64,000 bases of DNA. It comes from JAUIAI01 sp045106815. Lineage in GTDB: Bacteria > Pseudomonadota > Gammaproteobacteria > Burkholderiales > Burkholderiaceae_E. Numbering within the stretch: position 1 is the first letter of the stretch; the number at the start of each line of letters is the position of its first letter. The stretch covers positions 1-64,000 of the forward strand of contig JBGCFG010000009.1 in NCBI GenBank assembly GCA_045106815.1, in the 5' to 3' direction. This document shows, one piece after another, positions 1-9,093 of this stretch. The translations under genes and the position numbers were made by a program. Below the pieces are notes generated by a model that did not search any database, was not told the DNA's origin, and saw only the letters and a program-made list of their open reading frames with translations.

Positions 1-1029
1 CGCGAGATGGGCATCGGCGGCATTCCAGTAACTAACATTGAGAATGCCTGCGCCAGTGCCAGTACCGCGCTGCATCAGGCCTATGTGTATCTGCGGGCAG
101 GGATGGCGGATGTTGCTCTCGCGGTAGGGGCTGAGAAGCTCTACCATTACGACAAATCCAAGAGCTTTGAGGTGTTCAATGGTGCGTGGGATATCGCGAC
201 AGTTGACGCCTCGGCGCAGGCGTTGCTGAAGATGGGGGAAGGGATTGATGCACCTGCGGGTGTGCAAACCCATGCTCAGGTCCGTAGTGTTTTTATGGAT
301 ATTTACGCGGCGCTGGCAAAACACCACATGAAGCACGCAGGGACCACGGCGCGGCAGCTTGCAGCCGTTGCCGCTAAGAATCATCAACACTCCACGATGA
401 ATCCACTCTCCCAGTATCAAACCAGCATGACGATTGATGAGGTGCTTGCCGCCCGCATGATCTCCTGGCCGTTGACACTACCCATGTGTGCGCCCATTAG
501 CGATGGTTCTGCGGCTGCACTGCTCGTGCGAGAGGAAGCCCTCGATCGCTTTGATCGCTCAAAGGCTATCCGTATTGATGCAAGCGTTTTGGCCAGTGGC
601 GCAGACCGGCCCTTTGATGAGCTTTCTCAGCATGTGTGTCGCCAAGCTGCGACTCGTGCGTATGAGCAAGCCGGCATCGCGCCATCAGACATCTCAGTTG
701 CTGAGGTCCATGACGCGACCGCATTTGCCGAGATTTTGCAGACCGAGAATCTGGGCCTTTGCGAGCCCGGCCAGGGAGGCTGGCTTGCCGAGCGTGGTCA
801 TAGCTCGCTGGGCGGCCGGATTCCGGTGAATCCCTCAGGCGGCCTTGAGTCCAAGGGGCATCCAATCGGCGCAACGGGGCTTGGCCAGATTTATGAGCTA
901 GTCATGCAGCTTAGGTCTGAGGCAGGTAAACGACAAGTTGAGGGGGCAAAGGTAGCCATTGCTGAAAATGGTGGTGGCTTTCATGGGGCCGAAGAGGCCG
1001 CAGCTTGTATTACGATTTTGAGCCGCTGA
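1..1029 (+). CDS. Thiolase / SCP-x-type acetyl-CoA acyltransferase (5' truncated by window edge)
   Basis: The reading frame is open from the first base, so the true start and the N-terminal part of the first thiolase half lie outside the window. The nucleophile cysteine sits in NACAS near the visible N-terminus. The C-terminal half carries EVHDATAF, where classical thiolases have NEAFA, then SKGHPIGATG with the catalytic His, and ENGGG in place of the usual CGGG. These replacements are typical of the SCP-x / 'lipid-transfer' thiolase branch, which handles branched or steroid side-chain acyl-CoAs, rather than of PhaA/FadA enzymes. The acyl-CoA synthetase starts 33 bp downstream on the same strand, so the two probably act together in activation and thiolytic cleavage of an unusual acyl chain. 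The family is secure; the substrate is not known. Confidence 0.88.
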   Translation, partial: REMGIGGIPVTNIENACASASTALHQAYVYLRAGMADVALAVGAEKLYHYDKSKSFEVFNGAWDIATVDASAQALLKMGEGIDAPAGVQTHAQVRSVFMDIYAALAKHHMKHAGTTARQLAAVAAKNHQHSTMNPLSQYQTSMTIDEVLAARMISWPLTLPMCAPISDGSAAALLVREEALDRFDRSKAIRIDASVLASGADRPFDELSQHVCRQAATRAYEQAGIAPSDISVAEVHDATAFAEILQTENLGLCEPGQGGWLAERGHSSLGGRIPVNPSGGLESKGHPIGATGLGQIYELVMQLRSEAGKRQVEGAKVAIAENGGGFHGAEEAAACITILSR

Positions 1030-1062
1030 ATCTGACCATCCATTGGCCGCCAAGGAGGCTGC

Positions 1063-2586
1063 GTGAATATTGCCCAGTTACTGCATCACAGCGCCGCGAT
1101 CTTTCCGGATGCGCCGGCAATTTCCTTTGGTGAGGATCTTGTGCATCGCTACAGTGGTTTGCAGCACAGGGTTGGCGCTTTGGCGGCAGGCCTGTTGGCG
1201 CTGCCCGGCGTGCAATCCGGAGATCGGATTGCGCTGGCGATGAAAAACTCGCCTGAGTATCTCGAACTGATGTGGGCGGTTTGGCACGCAGGTCTCTGTT
1301 TGGTGCCGATGAACGCCAAACTGCATCCCAAGGAGTTTGCGTTTATTCTCAAGAACTGTGGCGTACGGGTTTGCTTTGCTTCGTCGTCTCTGGCGCAGCC
1401 GTTGGCCGTCGAGTTGCAGTCTGACGAGGCCAGTAAGACGCTGGTGATCGACGCTGACAGTGCGGACTATGCAAAGCTCGCTTCGTTTGAGCCTACTGCG
1501 CTCCAGCCGAGCCAGCCGGAGGCGCCAGCGTGGCTGTTCTACACCAGTGGCACGACCGGGCGGCCAAAGGGCGCAACGATCTCGCATCGGGCGTTGTTGG
1601 CTATGAGCCTTCGCTACTATGCCGACATTGATTTGGTTGGGCGCTCAGATTGCATGATCCATATGGCGCCTTTGTCGCACGCCACTGGGTTGTACTCATT
1701 GCCGCACATTGCAAAAGGCTCACATCAAATCATTCCGGCCAGTCAGGGGTTTGATCCCGGTGAGCTATGCACTCTGTTGGAGACGCATTCAAATGTTGCT
1801 TTCTTTGCCGCGCCGACTATGATGACTCGCCTGGTTAACACTCCTGGCATCAAATCTGCAAACACAGATCACATCAAGACAATTGTGTATGGCGGCGCAC
1901 CGATGTATTTGGAAAATCTCAAGAGTGCGATGAACACCTTAGGACCGTGCCTGATGCAACTGTATGGGCAGGGCGAGTCACCAAACACCATCACATGCGT
2001 CACCAAAGAAATGCATACTGACACCGAGCACCCAAGGTATGAAGAACGGCTCGCGTCAGTCGGGGTTGCGCGAACAGGCGTAGAGGTCCGTGTTGTCGAC
2101 GACACGGGAGACTCGGTGCCAGCAGGAGAGATTGGTGAAATCATCTGCCGCTCAGATGTTTCGATGTCTGGCTATTGGAACAATCCTCAGGCCACAGAGA
2201 CGTCGCTCCGAGATGGTTGGTTGCACACGGGTGATCTCGGCGCGTTCGATCAGGACGGGTTTTTAACGCTCAAGGATCGCTCAAAAGACGTGATTATTTC
2301 GGGCGGAAGCAATATCTATCCGCGCGAGGTCGAAGAGGTGTTGCTGCAGCATGATGATGTTTTAGAGGTATCCGTTGTTGGCCGCGCTCATGCCGATTGG
2401 GGCGAAGAGGTCATAGCTTTTGTGGCTGCAAAGCCAGGGCGGCAAGTCACTGATGACGCACTAAATGAACTCTGTTTACGTAATATCGGCCGGTTCAAAC
2501 GACCAAAGCAGTATATTTACATTGAAGAGCTGCCTAAAAACAGCTACGGGAAGATTCTCAAGACAGCACTTCGTGATCTGCTTTAA
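1063..2586 (+). CDS. AMP-dependent acyl-CoA synthetase
   Basis: This 507-residue member of the ANL superfamily forms an acyl-adenylate and then an acyl-CoA thioester. The P-loop-like A3 motif FYTSGTTGRPKG lies at about residues 159-170. YGQGES (A5), GWLHTGDLG (A7) and the hinge region KDVIISGGSNIYPREVEE follow in order. The adenylation lysine is K497 in NSYGKILK near the C-terminus. The start is GTG at 1063, placed by an AGGAGG at 1053-1058. It follows the thiolase by 33 bp and is probably co-transcribed with it. Length is normal for the medium/long-chain or aryl-CoA ligase families. The substrate cannot be read from sequence. Confidence 0.92.
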   Translation: MNIAQLLHHSAAIFPDAPAISFGEDLVHRYSGLQHRVGALAAGLLALPGVQSGDRIALAMKNSPEYLELMWAVWHAGLCLVPMNAKLHPKEFAFILKNCGVRVCFASSSLAQPLAVELQSDEASKTLVIDADSADYAKLASFEPTALQPSQPEAPAWLFYTSGTTGRPKGATISHRALLAMSLRYYADIDLVGRSDCMIHMAPLSHATGLYSLPHIAKGSHQIIPASQGFDPGELCTLLETHSNVAFFAAPTMMTRLVNTPGIKSANTDHIKTIVYGGAPMYLENLKSAMNTLGPCLMQLYGQGESPNTITCVTKEMHTDTEHPRYEERLASVGVARTGVEVRVVDDTGDSVPAGEIGEIICRSDVSMSGYWNNPQATETSLRDGWLHTGDLGAFDQDGFLTLKDRSKDVIISGGSNIYPREVEEVLLQHDDVLEVSVVGRAHADWGEEVIAFVAAKPGRQVTDDALNELCLRNIGRFKRPKQYIYIEELPKNSYGKILKTALRDLL

Positions 2587-2601
2587 TGGCATTGGCAATC
2601 A

Positions 2602-3396
2602 CTACTTGCCTTTGAACTGAGCGTCTCTGCGTTCTCGAAAGGCGGTTGTTCCCTCGGCAAGATCTTCGGTGAGGCCAACGTCGTGAAATGAACTCGATTC
2701 AAGCCGTAAGGCTTCGTCCATTGGCATACCCACCGAACGCTTCACGACCTCTTTTGCGAACCGGTGCGACAAAGGCGAGCGACGCGCAAGCATTTGAGCG
2801 TAGTCTATGGTTTTATCCAATAACGCTGCTTGAGAGAAAATCCGGTTTACGAGCCCAATCCGATAGGCATGCTCGGCGTCGACTCGCTCTCCTGACAAAA
2901 TGATTTCCATCGCATGGCCGAGCCCGATGATCTGGGGCAAACGAATCAGACCGCCATCGCATGCGTGAAAACCCCACTTGGCGTCTTGTAGCGCAAACTC
3001 GGCATTGTCAGAACAAAAGCGCAAGTCACAGGCCAGCGCAATTTCAAAGCCACCTGAGATCGCAAACCCATTGACCGCCGCGATGGTTGGCTTATAGATA
3101 TCCATATTGCGGGTAATTCCGCCTATGCCTGGGCCATTGGTGAACTTTCGTCTGAACTCGGGGGCAGGTCGGCGCGCAAAGTTCATGGTATAGGTTTTGA
3201 GGTCAGCGCCAGCGCAAAACGCTTTGTCGCCAGCACCAGTAATCACCGCTACATGGGCATCATCATCGGCATCAAACTCGCGCCATATGTCTACCAGCGC
3301 GTCGTTGGCATCGAAATCGAGTGAGTTCATCTTGCTCGGGCGGTCGATGGTTATGAGCCTGACTCGGTCAAACTTCTCGTATTTGATGTCGCTCAT
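2602..3396 (-). CDS. Enoyl-CoA hydratase/isomerase family protein (crotonase fold)
   Basis: This 264-residue crotonase-fold protein has the oxyanion-hole segment AFCAGADLK and the second one NGFAISGGFEIALACD, which keeps the first catalytic glutamate (GGFE). The position of the second catalytic Glu (PEV in hydratases) reads QDAKWGF, an Asp with changed surroundings, so simple hydratase activity is less certain than the fold. It could be an isomerase, hydrolase or other crotonase. It converges on the acyl-CoA synthetase, with only 15 bp between the stop codons. It lies in the same direction as the DUF3604 gene 73 bp upstream, so the two may form a transcript. Confidence 0.88.
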   Translation of the reverse strand: MSDIKYEKFDRVRLITIDRPSKMNSLDFDANDALVDIWREFDADDDAHVAVITGAGDKAFCAGADLKTYTMNFARRPAPEFRRKFTNGPGIGGITRNMDIYKPTIAAVNGFAISGGFEIALACDLRFCSDNAEFALQDAKWGFHACDGGLIRLPQIIGLGHAMEIILSGERVDAEHAYRIGLVNRIFSQAALLDKTIDYAQMLARRSPLSHRFAKEVVKRSVGMPMDEALRLESSSFHDVGLTEDLAEGTTAFRERRDAQFKGK

Positions 3397-3469
3397 GAGG
3401 GGGTTGTCTCGCTAGAGTGCTGATTGTGGTGAGCCTGCTGCTGTGTGGGGCCTGTATCCGCTACCGGAG

Positions 3470-5791
3470 CTAACGGAACGCAAAGATCGGGCTGCTCCAT
3501 GCCTGAAAGCCGTCTTCTGTGGTGACACATACCCAGAGCGGGTTGTCACGCTGATCAGCCAGAGACAGGCTGACCTTTTCCAGCATCTGTCGGGATTCGA
3601 TTTCTTCGGGAAGTCGAAATAGTCGGAGCTGTCGCGCGAGCCCGCCCGCATCCAGCACTTGGTCGTCCAAGCCGATATCACCCAGTGAGTGGGTCAGGGT
3701 GCCGTGGTTCGAGGTGATTTCAAGACTTGCTTGCTCGCCCTCATCGAGCCATACATCAAAGCCGCCAAAGTTGCCGGTCGTCATGGCGTCCCATTCAATC
3801 GTGTCGCTGCTGGTTTGCTCCAGTCTGCGCTCATGGTTCCACGCGTTGATCTTGCTAATGCGCTTAATGGACGCGCCGGCAAACTTGGCGCGACCCGTCC
3901 AGGTGCTCTGTCGCCCACGCCCGCGGTACTCCGCGCCGCTCCAGATGACGCGTAGGCGTGAGCCGAGTTGGGCGCTTGCATAGGGGCGCAGCGTCTCTAC
4001 GCATTGCTCTGCATTGCGAATCTCGATTCTCTCAATGGGCGTGGGGGAGATGACTTCAATGCTCAATTTTGCTGTGGTGTCTTTGACTTTGACAATGTCT
4101 CCCATCATGACCTGCCGGACTACTTGTGTTGGCGTATCCGGATACAGATTGGGGTCTTCGTCATAGAGCGTGGCGTCGTTGTCGAAATGCGCATTCACAG
4201 CGAGATGCAAACGATTACCGGTTGTTCCGTAGTGGTGCCGTCGCCGCAGGCAATCGAATAGGCTGTCGCGATTGAGTTTTTCAGTCAGAAAGCAGGTGAG
4301 ACCGCCGTAAGCGCCAAAAGTTGCGGCGCCCGGGTAGCTGGCGCCGGGGCGCCCCTTGTGACCATCGCTATTGCAGACAACGCCGCAACGATGGCCAAGT
4401 TTGAAGCCGTCAGTCAGCAGCCATTCAAACGTGCCCCAGGCAGAATGGATTTCCATTGACTTTTCAATGCGACCGTCATGAGCGAAACCAACATCCGCAT
4501 ACCGGCCACCAACGTGCGCATACGCAACGCATTCTTCTTGCTGGAGAACTTCAAAGAGTTGCCTGGCGTCTGGTGCATCAGTCTCAATGTCTGACCGATC
4601 TACCAGCAGGGCATGGGATGATCTTCTTATCTGCCTGCCTTCATGGCGAAAGTACACATTTCGGTCACCGCCTACTGCCGTGTTGCCGGACCACTCATAA
4701 CCGGGCAGGGTAACGAAGCGATCGTCTTGTTGATGCGAGGCTGTGAGCTCATTGAGATAGCCCCAAAAAGCATTGTTGACCTGAAAATCATTTGCCTGAT
4801 GGCTTGTGGCATCAAGAAAAGCGACATTGCGCGCAAAGTCAAAATACTCGCGAGCGGTATTGATACCAATGGATTCACCGCTCTGCCCATGCATATCCGC
4901 CCAGTAGCCACCATGTTGCCCCCCGCGAATGATAAGTGGACCAGCCGTAGCGACCATTGTGTCGCCATCAAAGACCTTGATGTTCAATTCGCCTGACTGT
5001 TGAGCGGACAGGTTTTCGATTGAGCAAGCGCGCTGACCCCGCTCAAAAGCGAATGTCTCCGGCAAACCACTAACTACGATAGATGATTCAAAGCGCAGGT
5101 TAGCCTGAACTTGATCGCTAGGATTGCCCCAGCGATCTTCGCACTTAAGCCCAAGCTGAAAGATTTCACCGGGCCGTCGCAGTGTAGGGAGCACGGCTCG
5201 CCAGATATTGGGTTGTCCGGCGACGATGCTGATAGCGGGTGTCTCAGGCAGTGGGACAAAGTGACCAACCGCGCAAACGTCTGCTAGCACCTTAAACTCA
5301 AACGCTGATTCACAAAACGTTTGCAGTTTCATCCCTGGCGAGCCGTGTGAGGTGTCTCCAAACACAATCGTGATGGTGTCTCCTTCGCGCAGAAACCCGC
5401 CGTGCAGCCGGGCGTTGAGCATCGGAAAGAAGGGGCGTTGATGTCCAGTTTTATTGAAGGTCAGGGCAATACGACCACTGCCACTACCGCCAACATGAGC
5501 CGTCACATAACCGTGGCCTTGGGGGTCGGTCGTTTGTAAAGCACCCCAGTCACCCACAAAACGGAACACGACACGTATACCGCCAGTGTCATCGATGCCG
5601 TAGCGGCCGACCGTATAGGTGAGGGTGAACGTTTGTGCGCTACGCACCTCAAAGCGGCCACCCGGGGCAAGCTTGACATGACCATATAGCGTTGGGTCAG
5701 TGCCCGGATGGTTCTCTGGCCAGACAGCCGCCACGAGGGCGGGATCAATAATAGTTGGACTCGATGTGGACTCGGGCACGGGGCGCTCCAT
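3470..5791 (-). CDS. DUF3604-family protein, putative metal-dependent PHP-like hydrolase
   Basis: The protein has 773 residues. The N-terminal ~290 residues look like beta-rich domains. The rest contains the motifs I associate with DUF3604: ADMHGQSGE, then DATSHQAND, TLPGYEWSGN, AYAHVGG, EIHSAWG, and NSDGHKGRPG close to a conserved C-terminal block ending in RHHYGTTGNR. The regularly spaced His/Asp residues suggest a PHP-type metal site. No signal peptide is visible. The family is a putative hydrolase without an assigned substrate. The gene is divergent from the tricarboxylate-transporter operon, which starts 141 bp away, so the two may share a regulator. Placement next to acyl-CoA genes is the only clue to its job. 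Confidence 0.75.
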   Translation of the reverse strand: MERPVPESTSSPTIIDPALVAAVWPENHPGTDPTLYGHVKLAPGGRFEVRSAQTFTLTYTVGRYGIDDTGGIRVVFRFVGDWGALQTTDPQGHGYVTAHVGGSGSGRIALTFNKTGHQRPFFPMLNARLHGGFLREGDTITIVFGDTSHGSPGMKLQTFCESAFEFKVLADVCAVGHFVPLPETPAISIVAGQPNIWRAVLPTLRRPGEIFQLGLKCEDRWGNPSDQVQANLRFESSIVVSGLPETFAFERGQRACSIENLSAQQSGELNIKVFDGDTMVATAGPLIIRGGQHGGYWADMHGQSGESIGINTAREYFDFARNVAFLDATSHQANDFQVNNAFWGYLNELTASHQQDDRFVTLPGYEWSGNTAVGGDRNVYFRHEGRQIRRSSHALLVDRSDIETDAPDARQLFEVLQQEECVAYAHVGGRYADVGFAHDGRIEKSMEIHSAWGTFEWLLTDGFKLGHRCGVVCNSDGHKGRPGASYPGAATFGAYGGLTCFLTEKLNRDSLFDCLRRRHHYGTTGNRLHLAVNAHFDNDATLYDEDPNLYPDTPTQVVRQVMMGDIVKVKDTTAKLSIEVISPTPIERIEIRNAEQCVETLRPYASAQLGSRLRVIWSGAEYRGRGRQSTWTGRAKFAGASIKRISKINAWNHERRLEQTSSDTIEWDAMTTGNFGGFDVWLDEGEQASLEITSNHGTLTHSLGDIGLDDQVLDAGGLARQLRLFRLPEEIESRQMLEKVSLSLADQRDNPLWVCVTTEDGFQAWSSPIFAFR

Positions 5792-5845
5792 GACAATGCT
5801 TCATTTGGGTGCGGCACTGTCGGGCCGCAGCAGCAAAAGTGTTCG

Positions 5846-5875
5846 TTGACAGTCTAACTGTATCGTTTCTACACT
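5846..5875 (+). promoter_or_regulatory. Predicted sigma70-type promoter with overlapping operator-like dyad
   Basis: A perfect -35 TTGACA (5846-5851) is followed after 18 bp by TACACT (5870-5875), four of six matches to TATAAT. The binding-protein gene starts 58 bp further on. A perfect dyad ACAGT-CTA-ACTGT (5849-5861) overlaps the -35 and spacer. Its GT-N3-AC core matches the general operator shape of FadR-subfamily GntR regulators. No such regulator is encoded in the window. Prediction by eye only. Confidence 0.45.
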
Positions 5876-5932
5876 GAACAAAAGTAAGTGTCAGGATCCG
5901 ACTGATCTCACCCAACACAATCGAGGAATACC

Positions 5933-6910
5933 ATGACAACCCGTTCGACCCGTCTCACTGTAAAACACACAGCGTCTGCATTGATGGTTGCCACCGTGGC
6001 GCTTGCTAGCCCTTTAGCCGGTCCCTTTGCGAGCAGTGCGATAGCCGCTGAATACCCCTCAAAGCCGGTGACCTTGGTGGTGCCGTATAAGGCAGGAGGG
6101 AGCACTGAAACGATGGCCCGTGTATTTGGCAAAGCGCTTGGAAACGAGCTCGGCGTGCCAGTCGTCATCAAAACCAGGCCGGGCGCGGGTGGAGCGGTAG
6201 GTGCCACGGAAGTGGCCGCTGCCGGCGCCGATGGTCACACGCTGCTATTTGCAGCGACTGCCTCATTGCTGTGGCCACCGCTTGCGCAGAAGGTCGAATT
6301 CGATCTCAATAGTTTTCGGTACATTGCACAGATTACGGAATACCAGCAGGCAATCGTTGTCAAAGGTGATTCTTCCTTCAACTCGCTGTCTGATCTGATT
6401 AAGCACTCAAAATCAAATGCGGGCCTTAACTATGCCGACCAAAGCGCCATGTCTCGCGCCTACATTAACTACATTGGTAAGCAGGAAGGCGTGGATTGGA
6501 CCGGTGTGCCGACCAAGGGTGGCGGTGAAATGGTGCCTTTCCTACTAGGCGGAAAGGTTGACTTTGCGTGGAGCGGAGGTGTGCACAACCGCTACGGCGA
6601 GAAGATCAAGGTATTGGCGTCCATGAATGGCTCTCGCTTGTCTGCTTCTCCCGATGTGCCGTCTATTAAAGAAAAGTACGGCATCAGTATGCCAAGTCAG
6701 GCCGTGATTGTTGCACCCGCGGCTGTGCCTGATGCGGTGAGTGATCGTCTGCAGTCAGCTATCGAAGCTGCCACACAAGACAAGGATTTTGTCGAGCTAC
6801 TCAGTAATAAGCTCAAATTCCCTGTGAAGTTTGTCGGCGCTGATGCACTCAAGACTGACATTGATGCCACTGTGACGGCAATGAAGAGTGTCCTTGCCGC
6901 TACTCAATGA
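5933..6910 (+). CDS. Tripartite tricarboxylate transporter solute-binding protein (TctC/Bug family)
   Basis: This 325-residue periplasmic binding protein has a long signal peptide; the hydrophobic segment ends ASSAIAAEYP, with likely cleavage after AIAA. The mature start YPSKPVTLVVPYKAGGSTE is the Bug-family signature that clamps a carboxylate of the ligand, and PGAGGAVGA follows about 40 residues on. TctB and TctA follow directly, so the three form a complete TTT system for secondary, Na+- or H+-driven uptake of a di- or tricarboxylate or another organic acid. The start ATG is preceded by an ATCGAGGAATACC stretch giving a GAGG ribosome binding site. Confidence 0.93.
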   Translation: MTTRSTRLTVKHTASALMVATVALASPLAGPFASSAIAAEYPSKPVTLVVPYKAGGSTETMARVFGKALGNELGVPVVIKTRPGAGGAVGATEVAAAGADGHTLLFAATASLLWPPLAQKVEFDLNSFRYIAQITEYQQAIVVKGDSSFNSLSDLIKHSKSNAGLNYADQSAMSRAYINYIGKQEGVDWTGVPTKGGGEMVPFLLGGKVDFAWSGGVHNRYGEKIKVLASMNGSRLSASPDVPSIKEKYGISMPSQAVIVAPAAVPDAVSDRLQSAIEAATQDKDFVELLSNKLKFPVKFVGADALKTDIDATVTAMKSVLAATQ

Positions 6911-7418
6911 TGCCTCGGGTGGCGTAAGTCCAGCCAGTAGTAGCCTGCGCCTGGATGTCATCTGCGCAGCGATGCTCATTGCATTGTGTGCGTTAGCCCT
7001 TGGCTGGCTGATACCCACTCAAATATCCACTGATGCGGGGGAGTACGACCTGTCTCCCTCGTTCTTCCCGACCGTGAGCGTTTCAATTGTGCTGGGTCTC
7101 GCCTTTCTGCTGCTCGTAGTGCGCGGCTGGCAGTTGAAGTTGATCCGGCACAAAACCGATCAGGCGAACATTAACAGGCTAGAAGAGCCTCGGGCACGGT
7201 CGATTATCGCCGAGTTTGTTGGCTGGACGCTTGCGGTTGTGACCGTTTTTTGGTTGCTGCCGATAGCCGGCTTTTTACCCACTGCTGTGGGTGTGGTTAT
7301 CGTGGGCGCGCGGGTTTGTCGACGGCAAGACTGGATACCGTCGATCCTGCTCGGCGTGGCTTTCTGCTGGTCAGTCCAGGCAGCGACCTGGTCAGTTTTC
7401 ACAGTCGCCTTGCCTTGA
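6888..7418 (+). CDS. Tripartite tricarboxylate transporter small membrane subunit (TctB family)
   Basis: This 176-residue protein shows about four hydrophobic membrane segments (around residues 22-45, 58-80, 108-135 and 145-172), the normal layout of TctB/DUF1468. The only useful start is a GTG at 6888. It overlaps the binding-protein gene by 23 bp and suggests translational coupling. It forms the membrane complex with TctA. Confidence 0.85.
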   Translation: MSLPLLNDASGGVSPASSSLRLDVICAAMLIALCALALGWLIPTQISTDAGEYDLSPSFFPTVSVSIVLGLAFLLLVVRGWQLKLIRHKTDQANINRLEEPRARSIIAEFVGWTLAVVTVFWLLPIAGFLPTAVGVVIVGARVCRRQDWIPSILLGVAFCWSVQAATWSVFTVALP

Positions 7419-7431
7419 ACGAGCTGCCGCT

Positions 7432-8916
7432 TTGCTAGAGCAACTGCTCGTGGGTTTCGAGTCAGCCATGACGCTGACCAATCTGTTGTTCATTGCGGCA
7501 GGTATCACGATTGGGATTGTGATTGGTGCGATCCCGGGCCTGGGTAGTGTCACCGCTCTAGCTGTACTGATTCCGATTACCTACTATATGTCGCCGCTAT
7601 CGGCGATCGCTTTTTTGGTCGGTGTGAACAAGGGTGGAACGTCGGGCGGCGCAATTCCGGCAATTTTGCTCAATGCGCCTGGCACCCCTGAGGCGGCGGC
7701 TACCGCACTGGATGGCTATCCGATGGCGCAGCGCGGGCAAGCTAACCGCGCGATGCGATTCGCGCTGTACTCCTCGGTCACGGGCGATACTGTTTCTGAT
7801 TGCCTGCTTATCGTATTGGCAGCACCGTTTGCAGCATTTGCTCTGAATTTTGGCCCTGTCGAGATGACAGCAATTTTGCTGTTCTCGTTTGCGCTCTTAT
7901 CAGGGCTGTCAGGCGACTCGCCAAACAAGAGTCTGATTGCGATTTTTGCTGGTGTTAGTTTGTCAACGGTGGGGCTAGACCCGATCGACAGTTCACCCCG
8001 CATGACCTTTGATCAGGTCAACTTGTATGACGGGCTGCCCCTGGCTGCGCTCGCGATCGGCGGCCTGGCTTTGTCGTCAATCATGGAGCAAATGACTGAT
8101 CTATGGAGAAAAGGTCGCGAGGCAAGCGAGAAGCAACTGGTGGTCAAGGCAGTCCAGGACGGGAGTCGGTTGCGACCCGGCGAGTTCTTTGGTCACTGGA
8201 AAACGTTACTTAGGTCAGCGCTGATCGGCTCTGGCGTTGGTATGCTCCCTGGGCTGGGCGTAACGCTAGCGGCATTCTTGAGCTACGGGGCTGCTCGTCG
8301 AGCCGCACCTGATCCGAAGCGCTTTGGTACGGGCGAACCGGCAGGGATTGTCGCCACAGAGGCTGCGAACAGCGCGGTGGTCGGCGCTAATCTGGTGCCG
8401 ACCATTGCGCTTGGCATTCCTGGCAATATTGCCGCCGCACTCTTGATCGGTGCCTTCATGATCCATGGCATTGTGCCGGGACCATTCATGATGACGATGC
8501 ATGGCGAGATTGTGTATGCGCTCTTTGCGTCAATGCTGCTTGCTAATGGCTTGCACCTGGTCATCGGTTCGCTTGGCATCCCAATATGGGCGCTGGTGGC
8601 GCGTGTGCCGCGTAGCCTAATTCTGCCGCCCGTGCTGGTGTTGTGTATTGTGGGTGTGTACCTACCGGGACAGTCGCTTTTTGATGTTGGTGTCATGATG
8701 GCCGCCGCGGTGCTGGCCGTATTGTGTCGGCGCACAGGTTTTCCAGTCGTCTGCATCATCATTGGTTTTCTACTAGGTGGCATGCTTGAGTCATCATTGC
8801 GCCAGTCGCTATTGATTCATAAATCAGACTTGTGGGCGTTTTCGCAAAGCCCGATTGCATTGGTGTTCTTAGTGCTGACGATCATCATCTTGTTGCGTTC
8901 CGTTTTACGGCGCTGA
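7432..8916 (+). CDS. Tripartite tricarboxylate transporter large permease (TctA family)
   Basis: This is the large, roughly 12-helix permease of the TTT system. The family signature GAIPGLGSVTALAVLIP occurs near the N-terminus, with KGGTSGGAIPAILLNAPGTPEAAATALDG after it and the mirrored GMLPGLGVTLAAFLSYG / GIVATEAANSAVVGANLVP in the second half. The frame is open further upstream, but the family's usual N-terminus (MLEQLLxGF) fits a TTG start at 7432, 13 bp after tctB; this gives 494 residues, the normal length. An ATG start at 7468 would remove conserved residues. Confidence 0.9.
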   Translation: MLEQLLVGFESAMTLTNLLFIAAGITIGIVIGAIPGLGSVTALAVLIPITYYMSPLSAIAFLVGVNKGGTSGGAIPAILLNAPGTPEAAATALDGYPMAQRGQANRAMRFALYSSVTGDTVSDCLLIVLAAPFAAFALNFGPVEMTAILLFSFALLSGLSGDSPNKSLIAIFAGVSLSTVGLDPIDSSPRMTFDQVNLYDGLPLAALAIGGLALSSIMEQMTDLWRKGREASEKQLVVKAVQDGSRLRPGEFFGHWKTLLRSALIGSGVGMLPGLGVTLAAFLSYGAARRAAPDPKRFGTGEPAGIVATEAANSAVVGANLVPTIALGIPGNIAAALLIGAFMIHGIVPGPFMMTMHGEIVYALFASMLLANGLHLVIGSLGIPIWALVARVPRSLILPPVLVLCIVGVYLPGQSLFDVGVMMAAAVLAVLCRRTGFPVVCIIIGFLLGGMLESSLRQSLLIHKSDLWAFSQSPIALVFLVLTIIILLRSVLRR

Positions 8917-8980
8917 ATCTGGACTGCTGAGGGCGCACGCAATTGACCGGACAATGGCACTTACCCGATGTCGGATTCTA

Positions 8981-9010
8981 TTGACAAGCTATCGCGGTCT
9001 AACGGATTAT
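8981..9010 (+). promoter_or_regulatory. Predicted sigma70-type promoter for the first Liv-type operon
   Basis: TTGACA (8981-8986), an 18-bp spacer and GATTAT (9005-9010, four of six) lie between tctA and the ABC binding protein. Transcription would start near 9017, leaving a leader of about 75 nt before the ATG at 9094. It lies inside the longer open frame that begins at 8968, which supports the later start. Confidence 0.42.
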
Positions 9011-9093
9011 CGAAATTCACAATAAACTTTGGGGCTTGCGCGGGTAATCACCCCCGAACGCCGCCAATTTCAAAAGAGACCAGAGGAGAAGGC

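Noticed and set aside
7291..7431. N-terminal extension of tctA back to an ATG at 7291
   Set aside because: It overlaps tctB in another frame and has no similarity to the family start; TTG at 7432 fits.
8968..9093. N-terminal extension of the first Liv binding protein
   Set aside because: It would bury the Tat signal, contains a likely promoter, and a strong ribosome binding site precedes 9094.
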